A stretch of 64,000 nt of DNA, from the NCBI RefSeq assembly GCF_016801865.2, contig NC_068938.1, positions 94,698,221-94,762,220 of the forward strand, written 5' to 3'. Numbering within the stretch: position 1 is the first letter of the stretch; every line of letters starts with the position of its first letter. The position numbers and the translations under genes are program-made. A model generated the notes under the pieces. It did not search any database. It saw only the letters and a list, made by a program, of their open reading frames with translations, and had not been told where the DNA came from. Source of the DNA: Culex pipiens pallens. Its lineage: Eukaryota; Arthropoda; Insecta; Diptera; Culicidae. Shown here piece by piece: positions 33,946-45,639 of this stretch.

Positions 33946-34289
33946 TTAAATTGTACAATTTAGGTTTGATTTTAAAATATCTTCAAGATATTTGAGAAAG
34001 ATTGAACCATTTTTAGAAATGTTTTTTTTTGTTTACAAAGCCTTGAGTGATGGATTAAACAATTAAACATTTTTCAGCAAAACTCAGATATTTTCCTGTT
34101 ATTTTCATTTCTTTCTCTTGAATACACAATAATTTAATGTTAATTTTAATAGAAAAGCAAAAATTATATTCAAAATTAATTTGCTGAACCTAACATACAA
34201 ACGATACAACTTTCATAAAAATTCAAATTCGGAATTTCATAAAAAATCAAAGCATTTTTAAACGAGTCTAAACATGCTAAATATGATTA
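33946..34289. other. AT-rich spacer
   Basis: The last 45 bases (TTTTTAAACGAGTCTAAACA onward) resemble 60798-60835, giving an approximate pre-insertion version of the target of the element at 34290. No gene. Confidence 0.4.
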
Positions 34290-35399
34290 CACGGCGTGTG
34301 TTCTGGGCAACCTTGAGGAAAAAAAAATTCTCAGCTTTCTAATGCTTCTAAGAGCGAAATGTTTCATCGGGAAATTTCTGAGATATCTCTATTTTAAGTT
34401 TTTTCTTTTAAAATCCTTGATCATTTATTGGAAACTTTTAAATAACAGTCCAGGAAATTTGTCAAATGATGTGTTTCATGTGTATTATACTGACCAAAAT
34501 GTGCAAAATAAGACAAGAAACAACTTTGTACAAGGTTGCAAACCGCTAAACATTTTGAAAATTAAGTTTCAACCGAATTTTTCAATATATGGGATTTATT
34601 CAAATAATAAAATAATAAAACCGTATTGAAATATTTTTTTTACAAGAACAAATAGATTATTACATAATTGTTGTGTACAAATAACACCGGTCTGCTCTGA
34701 TTCAGCTTGGAATTAGCTGATACAACCGAAATTTCTACAGGTTTGAGATTGATAGGGTATTACAAGATTTTTATGAATAAATATCATATTTCCTTAATCA
34801 AACACTAACTAGTTGCATGGATACAAAACATGTTTTATACTCGAAATTATACTGCAAATTACTGTTGCTAGCTTTAGGAGAAATACTTTTCATTAGTATG
34901 AAATGATTGTTTCAGTTTTTTTGTATTAAATGATCAAGGAATTAGCAATATTTTAGAAGTTTATAAGACTCTCATCTTCAATCTCATCCTAAAAAAATAT
35001 ATATGTCTTGATTTTTGTTCAAATAGTTTGGAAAGAAAGTTTCTGTTAGATTTTTTTGTTAAAATACTATTTCATTTTTGTTCAAACAACAATAAATGTT
35101 TGTGACGGTGTTTTCAGAATTCTGAATTGGAAGACTCGAATTTTATTGCTACTTTCAAGTGCATTTTTTACAGAAACATTTTATAAAATTTTATCTTTAT
35201 TTTATACTCATGAAAATATGGCTTTTGAAGTTTGCTACACTGCCCATAATTGAAAATTCGGCTATTATGCCAAATCAAGTATTCCGAGAAAAACTAACTT
35301 AATCCACCTATGTGGTTGATGCCTTCCTCACTTATTACCAACAATGGGTAATATGCGTGGTTTGGACAAATATTTCAGCTATTTTTTTAGATCTAGAAA

Positions 35400-37735
35400 A
35401 ATACTGGACTCGTTGGAAAGGTCTTTCAATTACCTAACCAACGATGGATCGGATGTTGGATCCAGACATCGTTTACATACATTTAAGTGAGATCCGGCTT
35501 CAAAAAAGTACATAAATATCACATAAGTGGTCTTAACTCGAGACAGGGTTGCCAGATATTCAAAGTTGTGGACTCGTTTGAAAGGTCTTCTAATAACCTA
35601 ATCAACGATGGGTCAGACGATGGATCCGAACATCGTTTACATACATTTAAGTGAGATCCGGTTTCAAAAAAGTACATAAATATCTCTTAAGTGGTCATAA
35701 CTCAAGACAGAAAACGGAATCGACGTAACACCTTATAATGTGGCCCTCTTAAACCTTGCGGTTTCGTCAACGGATCCACAGGCGTGTATCGTTCTTTTTG
35801 CGACAAGACTCCGCCTCCCGGGTCTCCTAAGTGTGAAGGTATGGGCACGGGGAGAGGGCACCGAATACCTATATTTACACTTAGAATTTTTTGCGTCCGC
35901 CCCGGGATTCGAACCGGCGACCTTTGGATTGTGAGTCCAGTGCGCGGTCCGATTGATCCACACAGGCAGACACTCAAGACAGGGTTGCCAGATCTTCAAT
36001 GTTGTGGACTCGTTGGAAAGGTCTTTCAATTAACTAACCAACGATGGGTTGGATGATGGATCCGGACATCGTTTACATACATTTAAGTGAGATCCGGCTT
36101 CAAAAAAGTACATAAATATCACTTAAGTGGTCATAACTCGAGACAGGGTTGCCAGATCTTCAATGTTGTGGACTCGTTGGAAAGGTCTTTCAATTACCTA
36201 ACCAACGATGGGTTGGATCATGGATCCGGACATCGTTTACATACATTTAAGTGAGATCCGGCTTCAAAAAAGTACATAAATATCACTTAAGTGGTCATAA
36301 CTCAAGACAGGGTTGCCAGATCTTCAATGTTGTGGACTCGTTGGAAAGGTCTTTCAATTAACTAACCAACGATGGGTTGGAAGATGGATCCAGACATCGT
36401 TTACATACATTTAAGTGAGATCCGGCTTCAAAAAAGTACATAAATATCACATAAGTGGTCTTAACTCGAGACAGGGTTGCCAGATATTCAAAGTTGTGGA
36501 CTCGTTTGAAAGGTTTTCTAATAACCTAATCAACGATGGGTCAGACGATGGATCCGAACATCGTTTACATACATTTAAGTGAGATCCGGTTTCAAAAAAG
36601 TACATAAATATCTCTTAAGTGGTCATAACTCAAGACAGGGTTGCCAGATCTTCAATGTTGTGGACTCGTTGGAAAGGTCTTTCAATTAACTAACCAACGA
36701 TGGGTTGGAAGATGGATCCGGACATCGTTTACATACATTTAAGTGAGATCCGGCTTAAAAAAAGTACATAAATATCACTTAAGTGGTCATAACTCGAGAC
36801 AGGGTTGCCAGATCTTCAATGTTGTGGACTCGTTGGAAAGGTCTTTTTATTTCCTAACCAACTATGGGTTGGATGATGGATCCGGACATCGTTTACATAC
36901 ATTTAAGTGAGATCCGGCTTCAACAAAGTACATCAATATCACTTAAGTGGTCATAACTCGAGACAGTGTTGCCAGATCTTCAATGTTGTGGACTCATTGG
37001 AAAGGTCTTTCAATTACCTAACCAACGATGGGTCGGATGATGGATCCGGACATCGTTTACATACATATAAATGAGATCCGGCTTCAAAAAAGTACATAAA
37101 TGTCACTTAAGTGGTCATAACTCGAGAAAGGGTTGCCAGACCTTCAATGTTGTGGACTCGTTGGAAAGGACTTTCAATTACCTAACCAACGATGGGTTGG
37201 ATGTTGGATCCAGACATCGTGTACATACATTTAAGTGAGAGCCGGCTTCAAAAAAGTACATAAATATCTCTAAGGTGGTCATAACTCGAGACAGGGTTGC
37301 CAGATCTTCAATGTTGTGGACTCGTTGGAAAGGTCTTTCAATTACCTGACCAACGATGGGTCGGATGATGGATCCGGACATCGTTTACATACATTTAAGT
37401 GAGATCCGGCTTCAAAAAAGTACATAAATATCACTTAAGTGGTCATAACTCGAGACAGGGTTGCCAGATCTTCAATGTTGTGGACTCGTTGGAAAGGTCT
37501 TTCAATTTCCTAACCAACGATGGGTTGGATGATGGATCCGGACATCGTTTACATGCATTTAAGTGAGATCCGGCTTCAAAAAAGTACATAAATATCACTT
37601 AAGTGGTCATAACTCGAGACAGGGTTGCCAGATCTTCAATGTTGTGGACTCGTTGGATAGGTCTTTCAATTACCTAACCAACGATGGGTCGGATGATGGA
37701 TCCGGACACCGTTTACATGCATTAAAATGAGATCC
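35400..37735 (+). repeat. 164-bp tandem satellite array, forward
   Basis: About 13 monomers: the landmark GTTGCCAGATCTTC recurs at 36148, 36312, 36476, 36640, 36804 and onward at 164-bp spacing. Monomers differ at several per cent of sites. The pair starting near 35530 and that near 36460 share private variants (AAAGTTGTGGACTCGTTTGAA), 656 bp apart after the SINE is removed, which is four monomers: a higher-order duplication. Confidence 0.9.
35711..35971 (-). mobile_element. tRNA-derived SINE inside the satellite
   Basis: It is flanked by the 11-bp duplication ACTCAAGACAG (35700-35710, 35972-35982), which is satellite sequence. The head at the right end, read on the minus strand, has an A-box-like GTGTGGATCAATCGGACC, an anticodon arm TGGACTCACAATCCA and a B box GGTTCGAATCC. 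The body includes a conserved TATGGGCACGGGGAGAG-type segment shared with 52440-52545. Length is 261 bp. The exact duplication within a known repeat makes this insertion unambiguous. Confidence 0.85.
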
Positions 37736-37895
37736 GGATATATGTGAAAACACATTTTTATACATAACTTTTGAACTAGTTATCGAAACTTCAAACAATT
37801 CAATAGCGATGTATGGGACCCTAAACCAAGTCGATTGCAACTGGTTTGATCAAAATCGGTTCAGCCAGTGCTGAGAAAACTCAGTGAGAATTTTA

Positions 37896-37982
37896 GTCAC
37901 ATACATACATACACACACATACACACACACATACACACACACATACACACACACATACACACACACATACACACACACACAG
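37896..37982 (+). repeat. CA-rich microsatellite
   Basis: ACATACATACACACACATAC-type units follow the satellite element's 3' block. Its complement occurs at 41921-42000 in the inverted partner, so the microsatellite is part of the element. Confidence 0.9.
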
Positions 37983-38891
37983 ACATTTGTTCAGTTTTCG
38001 ATTCTGAGTCGATATGTATACATGAAGGTGGGTCTTTGAGCTTTTAATAAAAAGTTCATTTTTAGAGTAGGATTAAGCCTTACCTCAGTGAGGAAGGCAA
38101 AACGCGTTTTGGTGTTTGTCACCAAATCTTCTTCAAGGCAATATCCCATAAGAGTGGTATATTAGCCGTTTGGTTTTTCGCATCGGCAGCCAAATTTAAA
38201 CACTATTTTAGTGAAATTCATGTTGCAGAAGATGCGTTGGAGCATCCTCTACCACCTGGCGCTAATATCTCGTTTTTGCCAAAAGTAGTACATTTTCGAT
38301 TTCAAATCATGTTTGTATTTATGTTCCTGGTTAATGTTTGCTTAAGAAAATATCAAATTTATTTATTATAATAAGATAAAATACCATTAACAATCACAAA
38401 CCTGCCAAAGTTTCGGTTGAACAAGCTAAATCAAAGTAGACACGTGATATTTGTACACAAAAAATATGTAATTGTCAAATAATTCTTGTAAAAAATACAT
38501 TTTTAAATTTTTTTTTTAATTTTAATTTCTGAATAAATCCCATTTATTCAAAAACTTAGACAAAACATAATTTTCAAAATGTTTAGCCGGTTGCAACCTT
38601 CTACAAAGTTGTTTTTTGTCTTACTCATCAAAATGTGCAAACATTTTGATGAGTAAATGACTCATAAAATACATCATTGATTAGGATTCTGAACTGTTAG
38701 TATAAAGTTTCTAATAAATAATGAAGGAAATTAAAACCAAAAAACTTAAAATAGAGATGTCTCAGAAATTTCCCAATGAAACATTTCGCTTTTAGAAGCA
38801 TTGGAAAGCTGAGAAAATTTCCTATAAGATACATTTGAAAATGGCGATGACTATTTTTTCTTGATAAGGTTGTTCTAGAAAACACGCCGTG

Positions 38892-39880
38892 TGATTTCAA
38901 TGCAGAAACGTTGCTTAATCCACCTTTAGGTGGGTGGTGCTTTCCTTACATTCATAAAGTGAATACACTACAGAGCCTAAAAAAAGAGTATAATAAGACT
39001 TAGTTTTATCAAAATATCTGAGATCCGACATAAAAAAGTGTATTAAAAACACTAAAGTACTCATAACTAGAGCTGGGACTTCGGATATTCGGATAATTTG
39101 CAGCATTAATAATTCTTTTAGAAACTGAACTAACTTATACAAGCCAGCCTTGTCTCACGACTGCGGGGTGACATAAAGATGAAACAAAATAATTTTACAG
39201 GTTTTCAAAAGACCTCAAATTTTGTATCACATGATTTATGTCCGAATACTATTATTCGAAAAACTATCCGATCCGATCCGTTACATTTTTATTTATAAAT
39301 CTTTTTTGGGTTCATCAAATCTTTTTATTCAAATAATTTTCAGTTCTGATACGATTTTCGTATATCTCTTTTGATTTGGTTTGATTAAAAAGATGATATT
39401 TGATTTAATATAGAAATAAATGTAAATTATCCGGATATCCGAAGTCCCAGCTCTACTTATAACTGTTGATCGGGTTGTCAGATTTTCGATCTTTTGGACT
39501 GTTTGGAAAGATCTCTTGTCAATGACAATGTGTTCATCATTTTTTTTTTTTTTACAAAAACTACCCTTCTTACAATCTTTTGGACTTTATTTGAAATCAT
39601 TTTGTAGCATAACTTATGAAGTTCTTTATAAAACTTCATAATATTAACTAGGACCTTGTGGGACTCCAAGGCGGATCGAATGGGACCAAAACGGTTAAAA
39701 TCGGTCCAGCCAATTCGGGATAATCGAGTGCATATTGTTCGGTGCACGGACTTACCGACATACACACGTACAGACATTTGTTCAGAATTAAAATTTGAAC
39801 TACAGAATTATTTTATCAATATTGTAAAATTTTCCAATCATTATATTTTCTAATCTCTCACAACAACAATTCCCTCACCC
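38892..39880 (+). repeat. Degenerate relative of the satellite element
   Basis: CTTAATCCACCTTTAGGTGG (about 38911) and ATCGGTCCAGCCAATTCGGG (about 39698), then ACATTTGTTCAG, match the 5' and 3' blocks of the intact satellite elements. Only about one decayed monomer remains between them, and a MITE has inserted at 39068. This copy shows the element without an expanded array. Confidence 0.6.
39068..39455. mobile_element. hAT-like MITE
   Basis: The left end TAGAGCTGGGACTTCGGATA and the right end TATCCGAAGTCCCAGCTCTA are perfect 20-bp inverted repeats. The flanking 8-mers CTCATAAC (39060-39067) and CTTATAAC (39456-39463) differ at one base and derive from the satellite monomer's GGTCATAACT region. 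Length is 388 bp, without ORF. Confidence 0.85.
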
Positions 39881-40329
39881 AGTACACGCTGCATGCGCGA
39901 TGCAATCGCCGCACGTTCCGCTCGCGCAAGGTCGCCATAAAACCGGCTAATGTTTTGATCAATTTTTTATAGCATCACCCGGTGTACATGCAATTCTCTC
40001 TCTCAATCTCGCTCAATCTGCGATCAGACCTCGTCCAGCATCTCTTCTGTTCACATGACTCACGCCGGCTTGCAACCCGGCTCCAAATGCAACCGCGGTG
40101 AGAGAGGTACAATCTGAAACGAGATTCACCACCTGGGTCAGCGCTGGGTGACTTGGGCAGAAGAAGACGAACCTCACGCTCACCTTTCGCGCGAAGAAAT
40201 GCAGTGAGCCAGGGTGGGTTGCTCACCCGTTCAGCTCACCCCAATGCAGTCCGACGCAAGTCGCTGAAAATTGGCCGATATCGGTCCAAGGGTACTATAA
40301 CGTTGAGCGCGAGAGATACCGTGCCGGTT
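39881..40329 (+). promoter_or_regulatory. Candidate host promoter
   Basis: A GC-richer, non-repetitive-looking stretch leads into the exon at 40330. TATAA lies at 40296-40300, about 30-34 bp upstream of a GTTAGTC initiator-like site (A at 40330). TCTCTCTCTC and GAGAGAG tracts nearby could bind GAGA-type factors. The sequence shows the motifs; promoter function is inferred from their spacing and the downstream leader and splice donor. Confidence 0.55.
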
Positions 40330-41013
40330 AGTCTTTCTCGAGACTTGGAGTCGTGCACAAGTGCTTTTTTGCGCAGTTTCCGCTGCAGCATCAGCAGAGA
40401 GAGAGAGAGTTGTTTTTGTTTTTCTGTGTCTAGTTTGTAGAGGAGTTGCAGCAGCAGCAGCAGCAGCCAACAACAACTTTCGGGAAGAGTTGGTTGCGGG
40501 CGCGCGAAAAGAAAGCTGAACGCGGTGAAGAACACCAGCTTGGAGTAGCGGGTGCTAAAGGGTGATCGCTAGCGAAGCAAACGAAAGAGCCAAGGAATAG
40601 AATAGAAGCAGTTTGTAACACTCTGGCTAATAGATATTGGCAACAGAAGTGGGTGGTGAAGGAAGAGTTGTGGGTGCGTGAAGGAGAGTTGAAGTGTGTG
40701 CAATACTGGAAAAAGAGGAAAGAAGAGAAAAGTTGAATTTCTTTCATCAAGTGAAATAATTTCAAGCGATTCTTAAAGTTTGCACCTGAAGAAAAAGTTT
40801 TAAAGGTGTATCAGTGTATCAATTTAAATCAATAAAAAATGCAGTGAAAGTGTGAAAAACAGGAGTATCGACTGGAACCAGCACCGTTTAGAGAGATTGC
40901 AAACTGTTGGATTGTTCTGTGGATTAAACCCGGATTGCAGCCACGACACGAGCCTTGTGAGTAACAAAGCTCGGAGTAGAAAGGTGTTTTCCATGCAGCC
41001 ATGGTGATAAATG
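40330..41013 (+). other. Candidate 5' exon of a host gene
   Basis: A roughly 680-bp purine-rich, stop-dense leader with CAGCAG and GAGAGA tracts, typical in style of long insect 5' UTRs. It ends ATAAATG|GTAAGT, a consensus donor at 41014. Short upstream start codons occur (for example ATGCAGTGA at about 40839, ATGCAGCCATGGTGA at 40993), which would dampen translation. The acceptor and next exon were not found in the window, so the first intron would be long. An alternative donor GTGAGT is at 40956. Confidence 0.5.
41001..41013 (+). CDS. First coding codons of an unidentified spliced gene
   Basis: GCAGCCATGG is a strong start context (purine at -3, G at +4). Four codons (Met-Val-Ile-Asn) and one base precede the donor GTAAGT. 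The phase-1 exon is too short to name the protein. The start codon overlaps a five-codon upstream frame in another phase. If the real start lies in a later exon, this is all UTR. Confidence 0.4.
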
Positions 41014-41694
41014 GTAAGTTAAAAATTTCATTACACACAGGGTCACAAATCAAAACAGCAGCCAGAGGCTATGCGCCAATAATCTAGAATTTATTGAAAA
41101 TTCGCTAGATGAATTGACACACAAGGAATATCTTGGCGCTTTAGAGCAAAAGTGTTGCCAGACGCTCAGACTCAAAACATATTTCTATTAACATTTCTAT
41201 TTTTCATGTTTGATATTTTAAGTTAATGACTTTATTTATCAAATTTATTGAATTTACTTAATTAACATTTGTTTACAAGCAGACAATCTTGCTGAAACCA
41301 GAATTGGGATTATCTTTTCAAAGATGAGACAAAATAGTATACTTTGTTTGGATAAATCATACTTGTTGTTATTTGCAGATAAACTACCAAATCGGTTTTC
41401 GAGAAACAGAAATTATTTTTTTATTACAGGTAAATAGGAAAAGGTTTTGTAAAAGGTCCTATTTTTAACCTGATGAGATTTCTGACACTTTTTTACATGG
41501 TATAAAAACAAAAAATTAGAAAAAAAAAACAATTTTCACTTGTAAAAGATTTTGAAAAATATTTTCTTCGACTCGGGATAGTCCCCCAAGTTAATTAGCG
41601 AGTTTCATTCAAGTTTTATAAAAATAACCTTTAAACTTTAGACGTGACCAAGATCAGCATCGAAAATTACTATTCGACATTTTTAAGTGTTACA
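41014..41694. other. Likely intron start, AT-rich
   Basis: It follows the splice donor directly. AT-rich sequence with no further exon signal recognised. Confidence 0.4.
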
Positions 41695-41790
41695 GTCATG
41701 CCTCGGTTTTGCACGCCTCGGTTTTGCACTGCCCCGGTTTTGCACCGTTCAGCTGCCTCGGTTAAGCACGGCTCAGTGCTTAACTGAAGC
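41695..41790. repeat. CCTCGGTTTTGCAC short tandem motif
   Basis: GCCTCGGTTTTGCAC recurs three times with a fourth variant (GCCTCGGTTAAGCAC) within 80 bp, after TTACAGTCATG. This resembles the internally repeated end of a pogo-like element; the partner end is missing, cut off by the adjoining satellite element. Confidence 0.5.
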
Positions 41791-41809
41791 ACAGAGCTTA
41801 TGGGTTTTG

Positions 41810-44055
41810 CCTTCCTCACTGAGGTAAGGCTATAATCCTGCTCTGAAAATGAACTTTTTATTAAAAGCTCCTAGACCCACCTTCATGTATACATATCGAC
41901 TCAGAATCGAAAACTGAACAAATGTCTGTGTGTGTGTATGTGTGTGTGTATGTGTGTGTGTATGTGTGTGTGTATGTGTGTGTGTGTATGTATGTATGTG
42001 ACCAAAATTCTCACTGAGTTTTCTCAGCACTGGCTGAACCGATTTTGATCGAACCAGTTGCATTTGACTTGGTTTAGGGTCCCATACATCGCTATTGAAT
42101 TGTTTGAAGTTTCGATAAGTAGTTCAAAAGTTATGTATAAAAATGTGTTTTCACAAATACCCGGATCTCAATTATATGCATGTAAACGATGTCCGGATCC
42201 ATCATCCGACCCATCGTTGGTTAGTTAATTGAAAGGCCTTTCCAATGAGTCCAAAACATTGAAGATCTGGCAACCCTGTCTCGAGTTATGACCACTTAAG
42301 TGATATTTATGTACTTTTTTGAAGCCGGATCTCACTTAAATGTAAGTAAATTATGTCCGGATCCATCATCCGACCCGTCGTTGGTTAGGTAATTGAAAGG
42401 CCTTTCCAATGAGTCCAAAACATTGAAGATCTGGCAACCCTGTCTCGAGTTATGACCACTTAAGTGATATTTATGTACTTTTTTGAAGCCGGATCTCACT
42501 TAAATGTAAGTAAACTATGTCCGGATCCATCATCCGACCCGTCGTTGGTTAGGTAATTGAAAGGCCTTTCCAAAGAGTCCAAAACATTGAAGATCTGGCA
42601 ACCCTGTCTCGAGTTATGACAACTTAAGTGATATTTATGTACTTTTTTGAAGCCGGATCTCACTTAAATGTTTGTAAACTATGTCCGGATCCATCATCCG
42701 ACCCATCGTTGGTTAGGTGATTGAAAGGCCTTTCCAATGAGTCCAAAACATTGAAGATCTGGCAACCCTGTCTCGAGTTATGACAACTTAAGTGATATTT
42801 ATATTCTTTTTTGAAGCCGGATCTTACTTAAATGTATGTAAACTATGTCCGGATCCATCATCCGACCCATCGTTGATTAGGCAATTGAAAGGCCTTTCCA
42901 AAGAGTCCAAAACATTGAAGATCTGGCAACCCTGTCTCGAGTTATGACAACTTAAGTGATATTTATGTACATTTTTAAAGCTGGATCTCACTTAAATGTA
43001 AGTAAACTATGACCGGATCCTTCATCCAACCCATCGTTGGTTAGGCAATTAAAAGGTCTTTCCAAAGAGTCCAAAACATTGAAGATCTGGCAACCCTGTC
43101 TCGAGTTATGACCACTTAAGTGATATTTATGTACTTTTTTGAAGCCGGATCTCACTTAAATGTAAGTAAACTATGTCCGGATCCATCATCCGACCCGTCG
43201 TTGGTTAGGTAATTGAAAGGCCTTTCCAATGAGTCCAAAACATTGAAGATCTGGCAACCCTGTCTCGAGTTATGACCACTTAAGTGATATTTATGTACTT
43301 TTTTGAAGCCGGATCTCACTTAAATGTAAGTAAACTATGTCCGGATCCATCATCCGACCCGTCGTTGGTTAGGTAATTGAAAGGCCTTTCCAAAGAGTCC
43401 AAAACATTGAAGATCTGGCAACCCTGTCTCGAGTTATGACAACTTAAGTGATATTTATGTACTTTTTTGAAGCCGGATCTCACTTAAATGTTTGTAAACT
43501 ATGTCCGGATCCATCATCCGACCCATCGTTGGTTAGGTGATTGAAAGGCCTTTCCAATGAGTCCAAAACATTGAAGATCTGGCAACCCTGTCTCGAGTTA
43601 TGACAACTTAAGTGATATTTATGTTCTTTTTTGAAGCCGGATCTCACTTAAATGTAAGTAAACTATGTCCGGATCCATCATCCGACCCATCGTTGGTTAG
43701 GCAATTGAAAGGCCTTTCCAAAGAGTCCAAAACATTGAAGATCTGGCAACCCTGTCTCGAGTTATGACAACTTAAGTGATATTTATGTACATTTTTGAAG
43801 CTGGATCTCACTTAAATGTAAGTAAACTATGACCGGATCCTTCATCCAACCCATCGTTGGTTAGGCAATTAAAAGGCCTTTCCAAAGAGTCCAAAGCAAT
43901 GAAGATCTGGCAACCCTGTCCCGAGTTATCACCACATCAGTTATATATTGTTTTCTTTTTTTTCTGGATCTAAAATAAAAGCTGAAACCACTCATATTAC
44001 CCATTTTTGGTAAAAAGTGAGGAAGGCATCAACCACATAGGTGGATTAAGTTAGT
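41810..44055 (-). mobile_element. Satellite-carrying element, copy 2, inverted
   Basis: Reverse-complement order of copy 1: TTGCCTTCCTCACTGAGG, a GT microsatellite (41921-42000), CTCAGCACTGGCTGAACCGAT, an array, then GCATCAACCACATAGGTGGA. About 11 monomers are present at 164-bp spacing (GGCAACCCTGTCTCGAG at about 42269, 42433, 42597). Variants such as GACCGGATCCTTCATCCAAC recur 822 bp apart (about 43013 and 43835), a five-monomer higher-order repeat unlike copy 1's four-monomer period. Confidence 0.85.
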
Positions 44056-44249
44056 TTTTGGCTATATAGGAGACATTGGCTTTAATCGTATGAAAAATCA
44101 TGTAAACATCAAAAAATTATAGTGTTTTTGAATCGGGATGTTGTCAGTTATCCATTAAAATTATTATTTCATGAAAATTGTCACAAAATACGTATTTTTC
44201 CTGTATTTTGAGAATGCATTTTTTTCTCTAAAGAATCAAAAAATATATT

Positions 44250-45055
44250 GTTATTGGAATATGGGTATCAAATGATCAGGTTTTTTCACACATTTCGGAT
44301 ATAATAACAATATTTTTAGAAAATACTCCAAATTTTCACAAAACTACGTATTTTCGAATAAAATACTCAAAATTTCAATTATTACAATATGGGATCAAAC
44401 GATCGGGTTTTTTTTCATACATTTCGAATGTAATAACAACATTTTTAGAAAATACTCAAATTTTTCACAAAACTACGTATTTTCGAATAAAATACTTAAA
44501 ATTTCAATTTTTACAATATGGGTATTAAACGATCGGGTTTTTTTTCATACATTTCGAATGTAATAACAACATTTTTAGAAAATACTCAAATTTTTCACAA
44601 AACTACGTATTTTCGAATAAAATACTTAAAATTTCAATTTTTACAATATGGGTATAAACGATCGGGTTTTTTTTTCATACATTTCGAATGTAATAACAAC
44701 ATTCTTAGAAAATACTCAAATTTTTCACAAAACTACGTATTTTCGAATAAAATACTCAAAATTTCCGTTTTTACAATGTGGGTATCAAACGATCGGGATT
44801 TTTTCATACATTTCGAATGTAATAACAATATTTTTTGGAAAATACTCAAAATTTTCACAAAACTTCGTATTTTTGTAAAACTTTTCAAAATTTCAGTTTT
44901 TACCATATGGGTATCAAATAATCAAATCATTTTTATTCAAAAATACGAAGTTTTGTGAAAATTTTGAGTATTTTCATTTTTTTAATAACTTTCGAAATGT
45001 TTGAAAAAATCCCGATCGTTTGATACCCACCCCATGTTGAGAAAATTTCACACAA
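44250..45055. repeat. ~129-bp tandem repeat with inverted terminal unit
   Basis: TATGGGTATCAAACGATCGGG or close variants recur at about 44262, 44389, 44516, 44646, 44777 and 44908, spaced 127-131 bp. After the last unit, 44931-45045 carries the same sequence in reverse (GATCGTTTGATACCCAC near 45014). The 146-codon frame across the units is itself a repeat product. A fold-back with an expanded arm is a likely origin. Confidence 0.8.
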
Positions 45056-45639
45056 GTTGCACTTTTGATCTTTGAAAATCTGATTAATGGTTTCCAAGAT
45101 ATCATCGATTGAAAATTGAGGGAATTTGAAAAAAAAAAATTATTTTTGGTAATTTACATTCTTTGCAAGGTCAACAATGTCCAAAAATAAAAATTTTAGG
45201 AAAAAAAATACTCAGCATTTCAAATATTTTTTTTTTACCAAAAATTAACAAGGGTGGGATAGGTATTAGAAAAAAAAAACAAATTTTGCTGAATAAATAA
45301 ATTAAAAAATGGCATACCTTATAAAACTTTTCAATTTAGCATTCAATTATAAATCTCAAAATGATTTTTTGATTTTTTTGTGTGCGTTTTCAATATTTAA
45401 AAAAAATGTTATTTTTCTTAAAGTCAAATCACACTATTTTTTTCAATATATTTTATGATCCAATTTTACCAGAGATCTTCCGGATTTCCTTCAACTTGAA
45501 ACATTAGCTTACAATAATAAATTACATGGCCAAAACGTGACAAGTAATGGGTACCGAAGCCTCTTGAAAATGGCCACCAATCGACATCAACTCAGTGCAC
45601 CGATTCTGATTGGAACCGGTTCTGAAAATGTATACAGAT
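45056..45639. other. AT-rich spacer
   Basis: Low-complexity A/T runs, no feature. Confidence 0.4.

Larger units (their letters stand above)
35239..38287 (+). mobile_element. Satellite-carrying element, copy 1
   Basis: The insert begins CTGCCCATAATTGAAAATTC and a conserved AACTTAATCCACCTATGTGG motif, carries the 164-bp array, then a conserved 3' block (ATCGGTTCAGCCAGTGCTGAG), a CA-rich microsatellite, and CCTCAGTGAGGAAGGCAAAAC. The order is mirrored by the element at 41810-44055. No ORF. No clear inverted repeats at its ends, so its transposition class is unknown. Confidence 0.6.
34290..38891. mobile_element. CACGGCGTG long-TIR transposon, copy 2, split by satellite
   Basis: The left half (34290-35238) and right half (38288-38891) align with the two parts of copy 1 at 26319-27914, ending in the same CACGGCGTG and CACGCCGTG. 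TGATT occurs just outside each end. The halves are separated by about 3.05 kb that copy 1 lacks, so the satellite-bearing element inserted into this copy. No coding capacity. Confidence 0.75.

Noticed and set aside
35400..43930. CRISPR-like arrays
   Set aside because: The repeats are contiguous 164-bp monomers without unique spacers, in a eukaryotic context.
44518..44958. 146-codon plus-strand protein
   Set aside because: The frame runs along the 129-bp tandem repeat and its sequence repeats with it; no start context or conservation argument supports it.
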